Positions 52,254 to 62,742 of a stretch of DNA of 64,000 bases are shown piece after piece. Source of the stretch: Thelonectria olida (taxonomy: Eukaryota > Ascomycota > Sordariomycetes > Hypocreales > Nectriaceae); NCBI GenBank assembly GCA_020736575.1, contig JAGPYM010000024.1, forward strand, positions 186,001 through 250,000. Reading direction: 5' to 3'. The position numbers and the translations under genes were made by a program. Under the pieces are notes generated by a model that ran no database searches, was not told the origin of the DNA, and saw nothing but the letters and a program-made list of their open reading frames with translations. Position 1 is the stretch's first letter; each line of letters starts with the position of its first letter.

Positions 52254-52291
52254 ACACTCTTTACACTCTTTACACTCTTTACACTCTTTTA
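52254..52291 (+). repeat. 9-bp minisatellite, about 4 copies (LINE 3 5' region)
   Basis: Same ACTCTTTAC unit as in copies 1 and 2, with the fewest copies of the three. Confidence 0.9.
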
Positions 52292-52335
52292 GGCGAAAGG
52301 ATAGGTTGGGGCTGCCGTGAGCGTGGCATCGTGAG

Positions 52336-53877
52336 ATGGACGCGACCGTCGAGGAGATCCTTGTCGAGGGTGGGGATTCGGTGGCTGCGACGCGTCGCTC
52401 GTCGAGACCCGTGAAACCAACCGCGAAAGCCCAAAAGTTTTGGCAAGTAGCCTCAAGCCAGGCCGGGACATTCAAGAATGCCGGCACAAAGCAAGTGGCA
52501 GCAGGAGACAACGCCTGGGACAATGCGAACGAGGGAATTCGGGCTGTGGATGGCGCGGCGCGCAGCGATTCATCGCTAATCCAGGAGATGCTCCAGACGA
52601 CGCTACAGACGATGCTCCAGGAAACATCGAGCCATCTTATGAGCAAGCAGAAACAAATGCTGGAGAGGCTCTGGGATGCCTTGATGGAGAACCACCAGAA
52701 AGCGACAAAAGTGATGAGCGATCAGCTGGAGATGATCCGGCAACTCCAGAAGGAGATTCGCACGACCAGAGCCGAGGCAGCCGAGGAGCGGAAGAGGACA
52801 GAAGAGCTTAGGCGTATGCACGAACAGACGGCCGATCAGCTCAGGGCCATGCGAGAACAGGGAGCGGAAGATCACAAGCAGCTGCGCAAGCAGATAACCG
52901 AGCAGATAACTGAGCAGATGAACGAGCAGCTTGGGCAAGTACGGAAGGAAGCGGCGGAAGAAATGAGACAGCTACGAGAACAGCTGGACCTGGTGGCCAG
53001 AAGCATCGCAGCCAACAGTGCCCAGACAAGCCCACAGCCATCGTATGCAGACGTAGCCCGCATCCCACCGATGAGCCAACCCAGCAATGTTCGAACTCTC
53101 TCATCTCTGCGAACAACGCCATCCGCGTTTACCGATACTCTCTTCTGCACCATCGACACATCGCGCGTCAACGAGGAGGAGAAGGGAAGAGCACAAGTGG
53201 GAGGAGTCCGACAGGCCATCGAGGAAGAGATGAGGAAGAAGGAGGGCCGACAAGACTGGAGGTGTGCAGCCGTGGTGAAGGACGCAAAGAAGGTAGACCG
53301 CATTAAGGTGATCTGCCGAGACGAGTCGGAGATGAAGCTCGTCAAGGAAGCGGCAGAGAAGACAGCAGTCAAGGGTGCAAGAGTCCTCAGGGACCAGCTA
53401 TATCCGGTCAAGGTTGACGGCGCAAACAGAACAGCGGTGTTGGACCCGATGGGCAACGAGCTGCCAGGCGCGGCGGAGGCGCTGGGAAAGGAGAACGGCG
53501 TGACGATTGCCAAGATGCACTGGCTCAGCGACAAGGAGAATGGGAAATCGTACGGCTCGATGGTGATCTACGTCACGAAGGCGAGCGATGCACAACGCCT
53601 CCTGGAAGAGAGATACTTTCACCTCGCTGGGGAGTCAGCCAGCACCAACGTTTTCGAGCGACGTCAAGGTCCGGCCCAGTGCTACAACTGTTGGGAGCTT
53701 GGCCACAAGGCCTTCAACTGCAACAAACCCCAGCGATGCGGCAAATGTACAGAGACGGGACACCGTCACACACAATGTCAGGCGATCGAGCCCAAGTGCG
53801 CTCTCTGTGGAGGGCCGCACGAATCGCTCAGTCGCAACTGCCGAGTGCGACGAATGCATGGCAACAATGTGTACTAA
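52336..53877 (+). CDS. LINE ORF1 protein (copy 3)
   Basis: 513 residues from ATG 52336. It is homologous to ORF1 of the other LINEs, with a longer coiled-coil part (about 25 extra residues in the repeated KQITEQITEQMNEQ stretch) and three C-terminal CCHC clusters: CYNCWELGHKAFNC, CGKCTETGHRHTQC and CALCGGPHESLSRNC. Intact, overlapping ORF2 by 20 bp. Confidence 0.9.
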   Translation: MDATVEEILVEGGDSVAATRRSSRPVKPTAKAQKFWQVASSQAGTFKNAGTKQVAAGDNAWDNANEGIRAVDGAARSDSSLIQEMLQTTLQTMLQETSSHLMSKQKQMLERLWDALMENHQKATKVMSDQLEMIRQLQKEIRTTRAEAAEERKRTEELRRMHEQTADQLRAMREQGAEDHKQLRKQITEQITEQMNEQLGQVRKEAAEEMRQLREQLDLVARSIAANSAQTSPQPSYADVARIPPMSQPSNVRTLSSLRTTPSAFTDTLFCTIDTSRVNEEEKGRAQVGGVRQAIEEEMRKKEGRQDWRCAAVVKDAKKVDRIKVICRDESEMKLVKEAAEKTAVKGARVLRDQLYPVKVDGANRTAVLDPMGNELPGAAEALGKENGVTIAKMHWLSDKENGKSYGSMVIYVTKASDAQRLLEERYFHLAGESASTNVFERRQGPAQCYNCWELGHKAFNCNKPQRCGKCTETGHRHTQCQAIEPKCALCGGPHESLSRNCRVRRMHGNNVY

Positions 53878-56800
53878 CCTCCAGATCCTCCAGCTCAACG
53901 TGGGGAAGAGGGATGCAGTGCAACTGAGCATGATGAACGATGGAGACTTGCGGGACTACGCGGTGCTGGCAGTAGCCGAACCATACGCGCTGAACATTGA
54001 CGGCGCGGTGGTGACAACGCCAAACAACCACAGAAACTGGACGAGATTTATACCGATGAAGAGACACGAGATGCGATGGCCGATCCGCAGCATGCTCTGG
54101 ATCCGCAGGGACCTGGAGACGGAGCAGGTGCCGATACCGTCAGCCGACCTGACGGGAGCAATAATACGACTGCCCGACCGGGACGTCCTGGTGGTATCGG
54201 TGTATGTGGAAGGGAGTAATGAGAATGCTCTACGCACGGCAATGGAGCAACTGCACAGGGTGATGACGGGCTTCCGCAACAGCACAGGGAAAAGAACGGA
54301 CGTGATCTTGGCAGGCGACTTTAACCGCCACGATCAACTATGGGGAGGTGACGAGGTGACAGGCAGACGCCAAGGGGAGGCAGATGCAATCATCGACCTC
54401 ATGGATGAGCATGGCCTTCTCAGCCTCCTCCCCAGGGGAACGAAAACCTGGGAGAGGGGTGGTGCGGAGAGCACGATCGACCTGGTGCTTGCGTCGTCCG
54501 AACTGGCCGAAGAGATGGTTCACTGCGGCATTCACCAGACCGAACACGGGTCGGACCATAGGGCAATCCAGACAGAGTTTGACCTCACGACACCGGAGAG
54601 GACGATGAGTCCGAGACTGCTCTTCAAGAATGCACCGTGGAATGCGATCAAGGAGAGAGTGAAAGATCAGCTGGCACTCCTCCCATGGGACGGCGGGGTT
54701 CAGACACAGACGGATAGGCTGATGGAGGCAGTCCTCGGCGCAATCCACGCACTCGTCCCGCGAGCGAAGCCATCGCCATACGCCAAGAGATGGTGGACAA
54801 CGGACCTTACTCGACTCCGAAAAACCTACACGTACTGGAGAAACCTGGCGAGGGCGCAGCGGCGGGCAGGCCATAGACAGGAAAACCTAGAGAGCCAGGC
54901 GAAGGTAGCATCCAAAGAGTACCACGACAGTATCAGAAGACAGAAGAAGGCCCACTGGGACGACTTCCTCGCAGACGGCGCCAATATCTGGCAAGCGGCC
55001 AAATACCTCAAACCTGGTGGCGACATGGTCGGCGACAAAATCCCCCGGCTAAAAAGGGCGGACGGGACGACAACGCAGGACAAAGCGGAACAGGCAGAAG
55101 AACTGCTGAGGGCATTCTTCCCGCCGCTACCAGCAACCATCGAAGACGAAGGTCCACGACCGTGGCGGAGAGAAGTGGCCATGCCAGACTTGACGTTGGA
55201 GGAGGTGGAGGAGAAAGTCATGGCAGCCAAGGCGTGGAAAGCGCCCGGAGAAGACGGCCTGCCGGCGATGGTGTGGAAGCAACTGTGGCCGGTGGTCAAG
55301 GAACGCGTGATGCATCTGTTCCGCACCTCACTGAATGAAGGACAGCTGCCAAACCAGTGGAGGAGCGCCAAGATCATCCCGCTCAAGAAGCCGGACAAGG
55401 GCGACTATGCGCTCGCAAAGGCATGGAGACCGATCTCGCTGCTGTCGACGCTGGGCAAGGTGCTCGAAGCAGTGGTGGCGGACAGGATCTCGTACGTCGC
55501 CGAGACGTTCGGGCTCCTGCCTACAAACCACTTTGGCGCAAGGAAACGGCGGTCGGCAGAGCAGGCACTGCTGCTCTTCCAAGAACAAGTGTACAAAGCA
55601 TGGCGGAACCGCAAGGTGGTCAGCCTGGCCAGCTTCGACATCAAAGGCGCGTACAACGGCGTGTTCGATGACAGACTGCTACAGAGGCTGACAGCAAGAG
55701 GCATCCCGAAGAAGCTGGTGCAATGGGTGGAAGCGTTCTGCTCCAACCGTACAGCCAGTATCGTGGTGAACGACTACACATCAGAGCAACGGGAGCTGCC
55801 GCAAGCCGGCCTTCCCCAGGGATCGCCGCTTTCGCCTGTGCTTTTCCTGTTCTTCAACGCAGACCTGGTACAAAGCAAGATTGACTCTAAAGGCGGATCG
55901 ATAGCGTTTGTCGACGACTACTCGGCTTGGGTCACGGGGCCAACAGCGGAGGCGAACAGGGACGGCATACAGGCCATCATCGACCGGGCACTGGCGTGGG
56001 GGAAACGCAGTGGAGCAACGTTTGAGCACGACAAGACAGCAATTGTCCACTTCACGCGCGTAGCTGAACGCACCAGCGAGGCGCCGTTCATGATCAATGG
56101 AGTAGAAGTCAAGCCAAAGACGACGGCCAAGCTCCTAGGGGTGATTATGGACACGGAGCTCAGGTTCAAGGAACACATGGCCAAGGCCGCCACCAAAGGT
56201 CTCTCGGCAGCCATGTGTCTACGGAGACTCAGGATGCTGCCACCACAAGCTGCCAGACAACTCTTCGTCGCAACCGTGGCCCCAGCCATGGACTACGCAT
56301 CTGTCGTATGGTCGCATGCGCGCGGCGAGAGGGAATTGAAAGAGCTCAACAGGGCTCAGAAAATAGGAGCGCGGGCCATCACGGGAGCCTTCCAAACGGT
56401 GGCGGCAACAATAGCTGAAGCGGAAGCCAACATCCAAACAGTACGCGAGCGACATGCTCTGGCCGGAATGAAGTTGTACCTCAATATGCACACGCTGCCA
56501 AAGAAGCACCCGCTCGCGACACTCAAAGTGTCAGTGAGTCGAAGGTACATCTCGCCGATGAAGAGACTGGCGCTTGCCCTCGGCGAGAGCGGAATCGGGC
56601 GGATGGAAACAATCGAAGCCTATGCAGCACCTCCGTGGCACCCCCGCGTGTCGCTGGTGTGTGAGGTAGACCGGAAGGCGGCGATAGCGGCAGCCAACAG
56701 TGTCGAAGACATCACTATCACGACCAGTGCTTCGGACAGAGGAGGAATAGTGGGCATGGGAGGCATCATCAGCCACAAAGCAGCAGGGCAAGCGAACAGG

Positions 56801-57637
56801 GTCGTGGCTAGGTACTCGGTCACTCTCGGCTCGCGAGACGACCAGAACCCCTACACAGCCGAGCTGGGGGCGATAGCGATGGCATTGCGATGCATGCCTG
56901 ACGGATTACGAAACCGAAGACTTACCATACTATCAAGCGGCCAGTCAGCGCTGAAGGCGATCGCACGACCGCGACAACAATCGGGGCAGTGCGCCATCCG
57001 AGAAATCTACAACCACATCCGACGGCTAAGAAAAGGCAACAACAGTGTTAAAATGATCTGGGTACCGTCCCGGGATGACGCGTTCCCCTTGGGTCCCAAG
57101 TCGAAGAGACAGGCCCAGAGAGCAACTGAATCGGGGCGCACGGCAGAGACACAGCCGTACCAAGCTCGATCGACGCGGACAAGACTGGCGAGAGAGCAGC
57201 TGCAACAGCACCAGACACTACCGGACAGAGTGGGCGGCTTCTCCAAGAGGGTCGACAAAGCGCTACCAGGAAAACACACAAAGGTGCTATACGACGGACT
57301 GAAGAGGCGCGAAGCAGACACGCTTTCACAGTTACGCACGGGAATGGCGAGGATCAACAGCTACCTGTCGAGGATCGGCGCGGTGGAATCAGACTTGTGT
57401 GATTGCGGACGGGCAACCGAGACGATGGAACATTTTCTCTTTCGTTGCAGCAAGTGGGATGCACAACGCGAAGGCATGCGGCGAATCGGACAAAGCGAGA
57501 TGGGAAACCTCTCATTCTTTCTGGGAGGAAAGTCGGCGTTGGACGGACCGAGATGGTCACCTAACCTACAGGCGGTGCGAGCAACAATCAAATTCGCGAT
57601 GGAGACGGGAAGGCTAGGGCCAAGGGAGGAGAATTGA
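53858..57637 (+). CDS. LINE ORF2 (copy 3)
   Basis: 1259 residues from the ATG overlapping the ORF1 stop; the frame is open further upstream but inside ORF1. It has the same domains as copies 1 and 2: endonuclease (ILAGDFNRHDQLWGG, STIDLVLAS), reverse transcriptase (PLSPVLFLFFNADL, FVDDYSAW), RNase H-like part (TAELGAIAMAL) and CCHC tail (CDCGRATETMEHFLFRC). Intact. Confidence 0.95.
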   Translation: MATMCTNLQILQLNVGKRDAVQLSMMNDGDLRDYAVLAVAEPYALNIDGAVVTTPNNHRNWTRFIPMKRHEMRWPIRSMLWIRRDLETEQVPIPSADLTGAIIRLPDRDVLVVSVYVEGSNENALRTAMEQLHRVMTGFRNSTGKRTDVILAGDFNRHDQLWGGDEVTGRRQGEADAIIDLMDEHGLLSLLPRGTKTWERGGAESTIDLVLASSELAEEMVHCGIHQTEHGSDHRAIQTEFDLTTPERTMSPRLLFKNAPWNAIKERVKDQLALLPWDGGVQTQTDRLMEAVLGAIHALVPRAKPSPYAKRWWTTDLTRLRKTYTYWRNLARAQRRAGHRQENLESQAKVASKEYHDSIRRQKKAHWDDFLADGANIWQAAKYLKPGGDMVGDKIPRLKRADGTTTQDKAEQAEELLRAFFPPLPATIEDEGPRPWRREVAMPDLTLEEVEEKVMAAKAWKAPGEDGLPAMVWKQLWPVVKERVMHLFRTSLNEGQLPNQWRSAKIIPLKKPDKGDYALAKAWRPISLLSTLGKVLEAVVADRISYVAETFGLLPTNHFGARKRRSAEQALLLFQEQVYKAWRNRKVVSLASFDIKGAYNGVFDDRLLQRLTARGIPKKLVQWVEAFCSNRTASIVVNDYTSEQRELPQAGLPQGSPLSPVLFLFFNADLVQSKIDSKGGSIAFVDDYSAWVTGPTAEANRDGIQAIIDRALAWGKRSGATFEHDKTAIVHFTRVAERTSEAPFMINGVEVKPKTTAKLLGVIMDTELRFKEHMAKAATKGLSAAMCLRRLRMLPPQAARQLFVATVAPAMDYASVVWSHARGERELKELNRAQKIGARAITGAFQTVAATIAEAEANIQTVRERHALAGMKLYLNMHTLPKKHPLATLKVSVSRRYISPMKRLALALGESGIGRMETIEAYAAPPWHPRVSLVCEVDRKAAIAAANSVEDITITTSASDRGGIVGMGGIISHKAAGQANRVVARYSVTLGSRDDQNPYTAELGAIAMALRCMPDGLRNRRLTILSSGQSALKAIARPRQQSGQCAIREIYNHIRRLRKGNNSVKMIWVPSRDDAFPLGPKSKRQAQRATESGRTAETQPYQARSTRTRLAREQLQQHQTLPDRVGGFSKRVDKALPGKHTKVLYDGLKRREADTLSQLRTGMARINSYLSRIGAVESDLCDCGRATETMEHFLFRCSKWDAQREGMRRIGQSEMGNLSFFLGGKSALDGPRWSPNLQAVRATIKFAMETGRLGPREEN

Positions 57638-57930
57638 ACATATTAACACCCAGAACTAGAAAATACTAACACAACACAGCCTCGTTTTGACAGACCATGC
57701 TTCAGCTGCTGAGGATAGGATGCTGAACACTTGGAGAAATCGGCCTTCAAGCAGGCCTGTCAGACAGACTCAAGCGAGGCTAGAAGAAAGCGATTTAAGA
57801 AGAGAGGGTGGGGCTTTATTTTGTGGTTAGGATCAACACGGCGGAAGTGTAAATAGCATAGCGTCTTCCATGGCCCTATGAGATCTGTTCTCCCGGGCGT
57901 AATAAATCTACTACTACTAAGACTTTGTGT

Positions 57931-58352
57931 CCCTAGTAAAATGAATCAAACATCTCCTCGACTAGATCTCGTCTTGCGCTGGCATCTGTCCTCGGAACCA
58001 ATTACATATTTCTCCCTTTGATATCGGCCTAAGGTCAAGCCTGCTACCGCCATGTCGTTCACAAGCCTTTTACAAGTCATTTCGCGTGGGAGCCTTACGC
58101 GTCTGACGGCTCACAGAGGCTTAGCGGAGACAACCAAGTGCACTTTTCTTGCTCCTGCTTGGTCGCCGAATCTTGCTTATGGCACGGTGACCATCTACCA
58201 AGACAGCGACATGACTCTTCCCCTTCAATTGGCCGCCTAAATTGCCTGTGCGCTTTTTGACCAGCTGTGACTTCCGCCTGCTCATGCCATGCCTCCTATA
58301 ACAGCAGCTTCTCATCATCACAATCTCCCGCGTCTTTCGGCAACAACATACC
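57931..58352. other. Promoter region of the NLR-like gene
   Basis: Between the LINE 3 target duplication and the start at 58353 a 62-codon frame (58052-58240, MSFTSLLQVISRG) is open but was not recognised. The C/A-rich last 80 bp look like a transcript leader. The LINE inserted about 420 bp upstream of this gene. Confidence 0.4.
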
Positions 58353-61300
58353 ATGCCTGACAACGACATCCGTCTACTCGCCCTCGATGGCGGTGGAGTT
58401 CGCGGCCTATCCTCGTTAATGATACTACAGAGTCTCATGTCCACCATCGACCCTGACTCCCCGCCCAAGCCTTGCGAGTACTTCGACATGATTGGCGGCA
58501 CCAGTACCGGCGGCCTGATTGCCATTATGCTAGGTCGCCTACAGATGACAGTCAAAGACTGCATCACTGCCTATACGTCCTTATCCGAGATGGTGTTCGA
58601 GAAGAAGAGCCACAGGGTTAAGATCAACGGCCAGTTCCAGGGCAGGTTCAACGCTGCAGCGCTGGAGCAGGCGGTCAAGCAGATTCTGGCGGACAACGGC
58701 TACGACGAGAACGCCCTACTCAAAAGTTCTTCCCACACAGATTGCAAAGTGTAAGTCCTCGTCCGTCTCTCAAGACTACTTTGATTATGGCACGTCTGAC
58801 CGACTAGCTTTGTGTGCGCGACGAGCAAAGAAGCCGGACACACAGTCTGCCTAACGAGTTACCGTTCTCCCCGCGGAGTACCTCACCTATTCGACTCCAC
58901 CACGGTATGCCAAGCTTGTCGGGCCACGTCTGCTGCCACTACCTTCTTCGATCCAATCGCCATTGGCCCCTTTCAAGAGCAATTTGTTGACGGTGCTCTA
59001 GGAGCAAATAACCCCATCAAAGCACTTTGGAACCAAGCCCAGGACGTGTGGGGCGACGACCAGTTGCGGGGTAGTCTTCGGTGCCTGGTGTCGATCGGGA
59101 CGGGCGTACCCGCCGTAAAACCTGTGCGCGATGACGTCTTAGGCATTTGGGCCACCTTGAAAACTCTCGCCACAGAGACGGAGAAGACAGCCGAAGAGTT
59201 TCGGCGCGACAAATCCAGCCTCGACGACGAAGGCCGCTATTACCGCTTCAATGTGGCCCACGGTCTTGATGGCATCGGCTTGGAGGAGTCGAAGAAGCAG
59301 CGGGAAATCGCAGCGGCGACCGGCCGGTATATTGAGTCGCAAGAGGTGTTCAAACAGATGAAGGCATGTGCAAATGGCCTTGCGAGAAAGCAATGTTAGT
59401 TGGTCCTAGTCTTTACATACTAATGTAGTATTTATTACTTTCGATCGTGGTGTGCTGACCTCGCATTACGAGACTTTGGCCCCTACAAAACACCATTCAG
59501 CTTGGAAGGCGTGCCCGTGTCAGGCCACTTTGTCGATAGGCCGTCCGACACTGCCGACCTTGAGAGATGCCTCCTCTCCCACCGATCTCGTTCTGAACGC
59601 AAAATGAAGATCTTCGTGCTATATGGACTCGGCGGCGTCGGGAAGACGCAGCTGGCCATTCATTTCGCTCGCCGTCACCACGCTACCTTTAGCTCGGTCT
59701 TCTGGCTCGACGGCAGATCAGAGGACCGACTCAAACGGAGTATTGCTAGGTGCATCAACAGGATCCCCGAAGGCCAAATCCCTAGTGCGAGCCGCAAACA
59801 GGCCGAGGCTGACAGTGAGGATGATCTCAACGCGGCCGTGGCAAGCGTGATGGAGTGGCTTGCGCGGCCAGATAACGGCGACTGGCTCTTGATTTTCGAC
59901 AACGTCGACCATGATCACGAGCAAGGCGGCGCGACAGGCGCGTACGATCTCAGGTGGTACCTGCCGGGCGACCACGGGTCGGTGTTGGTCACGACGCGGC
60001 TTTCGCGGCTGGCCCAGCTGGGCAAGTCCCGACAGTTGGCCAAAGTCGACGCTGTCCTCGGCAGGGCTATTCTGGAAAAGTGGTACGGCGGCAAGTTCGG
60101 TGAGTGTTTGTGGTTCCGCGCGCCAATTGTAATGTAATGGAATCTTACTTGTATCAGGCACAGGCTCAGACTGTGATCAGCTCCTCGAGCTGCTGGACGG
60201 CCTACCGCTGGCGCTGGCGCAAGCCGCCTCATATCTACGGGAAAAGCCTATTAACGTGGCGACGTACGTGCAGATCTACCAGCAGCAGTGGGACGAGCTA
60301 ATGGGATCTCACGGCGCATTGGACCGCCCACTCCTGGACTACGAACAAGGAAGCATCGCGACGACATGGATAGTATCATTCAGGGAAATCGAGAGTACGA
60401 ACGCTAATGCTACTAACCTGTTGCGGCTCTGGGCGTTTCTTGACAATAAGCAGTTGTGGCACGGCCTGCTGGCACCGGCAGCGGATCTGGCAGATCAGTG
60501 GCCCGAATGGCTCAGCGAGCTGGCCTGCAATACAGTGCGATTCTTAGAGGCAATCGGCCTACTGCTCCGATACTCGATGATCGAAACCCAAGAAGGATCG
60601 AACGGCAGTTACTCCGTGCATCCGGTGGTGCACCGATGGGCATCGTATCTAGAGGGCAACCAGCAGAAGAATGAGTCAGCAAGGCTGGCGCTGATGATCA
60701 TTGGGTTCTCAGTGCCGAGGAAGGAAACAAGGGAGTATTGGGTGCTCCAGCAGAAACTTCTCCCACACGCAGAGAGATGTGCGGGGTGGGTACGAGAGGC
60801 AGCTGAGGGAATTTGGAATAGTGGTGATGAGTCGGCGATAACCTCTTTGCATATGCTAGGGATCCTCTACAAAGACCAAGGCAAGTTCAAGGAGGCAGAG
60901 GAGATGTATGAGCGGGCGTTAGAAGGTTACAAGAAGACGCTTGGGCCCGATCATACGTCGACTCTCGATACGGTCAACAACTTGGGACTCCTCTACTCGG
61001 ACCAAGGCAAATTCAAGGAGGCGGAGGAGATGTATGAACGGGCGTTGGAAGGCTACGAGACAGCGCTTGGACGCGATCATACGTCGACTCTCAATACAGT
61101 TGGCAACTTGGGACTCCTCTACTCGGACCAAGGCAAATTCGAGGAGGCGGAGGAGATGTATGAACGGGCGTTGGAAGGCTACGAGACAGCGCTTGGACGC
61201 GATCATACGTCGACTCTCAATACAGTTGGCAACTTGGGACTACTCTACAAAAACCAAGGCAAGTTCAAGGAGGCAGAGGAGATGCATGAGCGGGCGTTGG

Positions 61301-62071
61301 AAGGCAGGGAGAAGGCGCTTGGACGCGATCATACATCGACTCTTCACTCAGTTCACTGCTTGGGACTCCTCTACAAAGACCAAGGCAAGTTCAAGGAGGC
61401 AGAGCAGATGTATGAGCGGGCATTGGAAGGCCAGGAGAAGGCGCTTGGGCCCGATCATACGTCGACTCTCGCTACGGTCAATAACTTGGGAAACCTCTAC
61501 TTGGACCAAGGCAAGTTGAAGGAGGCTGAGGAGATGTATGAGCGGGCGTTAGAAGGCTCCGAGAAGGCGCTTGGACGTGATCATATGTCGACGCTCGCTA
61601 CAGTCAGCAACTTGGGAAGCCTCTACAAAGACCAAGGCAAGTTCAAGGAGGCAGAGGAGATGTATGAGCGGGCATTGGAAGGCCAGGAGAAGGCGCTTGG
61701 GCCCGATCATACGTCGACTCTCGCTACGGTCAATAACTTGGGAAACCTCTACTTGAACCAAGGCAAGTTCAAGGAGGCAGAGGAGATGTTTGAGCGGGCG
61801 CTCTATGGTTTCCAAACAGCCCTGGGATCTCATCATCCCAAATCATCCATTGTTATGCGCAACATAGAAGCCTCACGGCGAATTCAAGGTATTGACACTC
61901 CCTCACTCGCTCTTATCTGCTGAGGACATTCTAACTGGATTAGAAAATATGTCTATGGACACAACCGAAGAGGCCGAGCCAGGCAGACGAAAAGGGTTGG
62001 GAAGAGTAGCAGCTAGGATCCGCAGGATGGTCAAATCGCATCGTGCAGATGGACAGAATGATTCGACGTGA
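58353..62071 (+). CDS. Patatin / NB-ARC / TPR protein (NLR-like STAND protein)
   Basis: Five exons (58353-58750, 58808-59394, 59473-60099, 60158-61888, 61944-62071) give 1156 residues in one frame. Introns are 57, 78, 58 and 55 bp. The patatin domain has DGGGVRG (12-18), the nucleophile in GGTSTG (Ser51) and the Asp of the dyad in FVDGALG (Asp194). The NB-ARC has the P-loop GLGGVGKT (380-387) and a Walker B-like WLLIFDNVDHD. From about residue 766, eight 42-residue tetratricopeptide repeats (QGKFKEAEEMYERALEG core) follow, then a short basic tail. This architecture is a known fungal NLR-like class, proposed to act in non-self recognition and programmed cell death, with the lipase as effector and the repeats as sensor. 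All catalytic and nucleotide-binding residues are present. Confidence 0.9.
60841..61851 (+). repeat. Array of eight 126-bp TPR-coding repeats
   Basis: Eight units of 42 codons are similar even at the DNA level. Units 2 and 3 are almost identical, and the pair 5-6 resembles the pair 7-8, so unit and two-unit duplications happened recently. This is the concerted, fast-changing repeat pattern known from fungal NLR genes. Confidence 0.85.
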
Positions 62072-62742
62072 TACTGGTGCGAAGATGGGGGGATTTAATG
62101 GCTTTTCGTTATAGGACACGTGGCAGGCCAGATCTGCTGAAGGGGTCGAAGACTAGTGTTTAGTGGTAGCTGGGCGTCAGAAGTTGGTGCCTTTTTAGAG
62201 GAGAGGTGCGGACAAGACTGGGCAAGAAGCAAATCGATGAAGCTTGACCCTCTAGTAATGTCGCTTGGCGGCGGACTATGGACGCCAAGATTGCGAGCCA
62301 GGATATTAATACTTACAGGCTGTGAGAGGTAATTGAGAGGATATAAACTAATACATCTGGGCCATTGAACCGTGCCTTTGCTTTTAGTGTATGGCGTAGC
62401 GGTCAATCGGCAGACGTGGCGTGGGGTTGCCGTTAAAATTGGTGTTGGAGGTTACGCCCAAGATGGTGATGCCCGCCGGGACATTTTGGCCCATTTTGGC
62501 ATCAGTCGGGCAAGGGCCATTTGAGAATCGCGAACACGGAGGCCGTGCACTGCCATTGCACATGTTGTTCAATCGTCGCGCAGACCAACCTAGGTGGTGG
62601 GGCGATTACTGGGCATCTTTGCATCAGGCTTCGTAGGTTGGCATGCCAACTGCAGCTTGCCGTCTAGCTCAGTTTGTCTGCCACTACCCGGAACGCACCT
62701 TGCGAAGTGTAGCACGCATCAGCAGCGCCCCTCTCAACAATC
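62072..62742. other. Intergenic between NLR-like and nuclease-like genes
   Basis: No recognised gene. A minus-strand frame at 62384-62563 (containing CNGSARPPCSRFSNGPCPTD) has four cysteines and is protein-like, but has no known match. Confidence 0.3.

Larger units (their letters stand above)
52191..57916 (+). mobile_element. Tad-like LINE retrotransposon, copy 3 (diverged, intact)
   Basis: Same family as copies 1 and 2 but clearly diverged, with both ORFs intact. It is flanked by a perfect 14-bp duplication CTAAGACTTTGTGT (52177-52190 and 57917-57930), so this copy is not rearranged. It has about 60 bp of 5' sequence before a 4-copy 9-bp repeat; copies 1 and 2 start directly in the repeat. 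The 3' end after GGGCGTAATAAAT is (CTA)n instead of (ATTC)n. Confidence 0.95.

Noticed and set aside
58052..58240. 62-codon frame upstream of the NLR-like gene
   Set aside because: It has an ATG but no recognised features and lies where the promoter and leader are expected.
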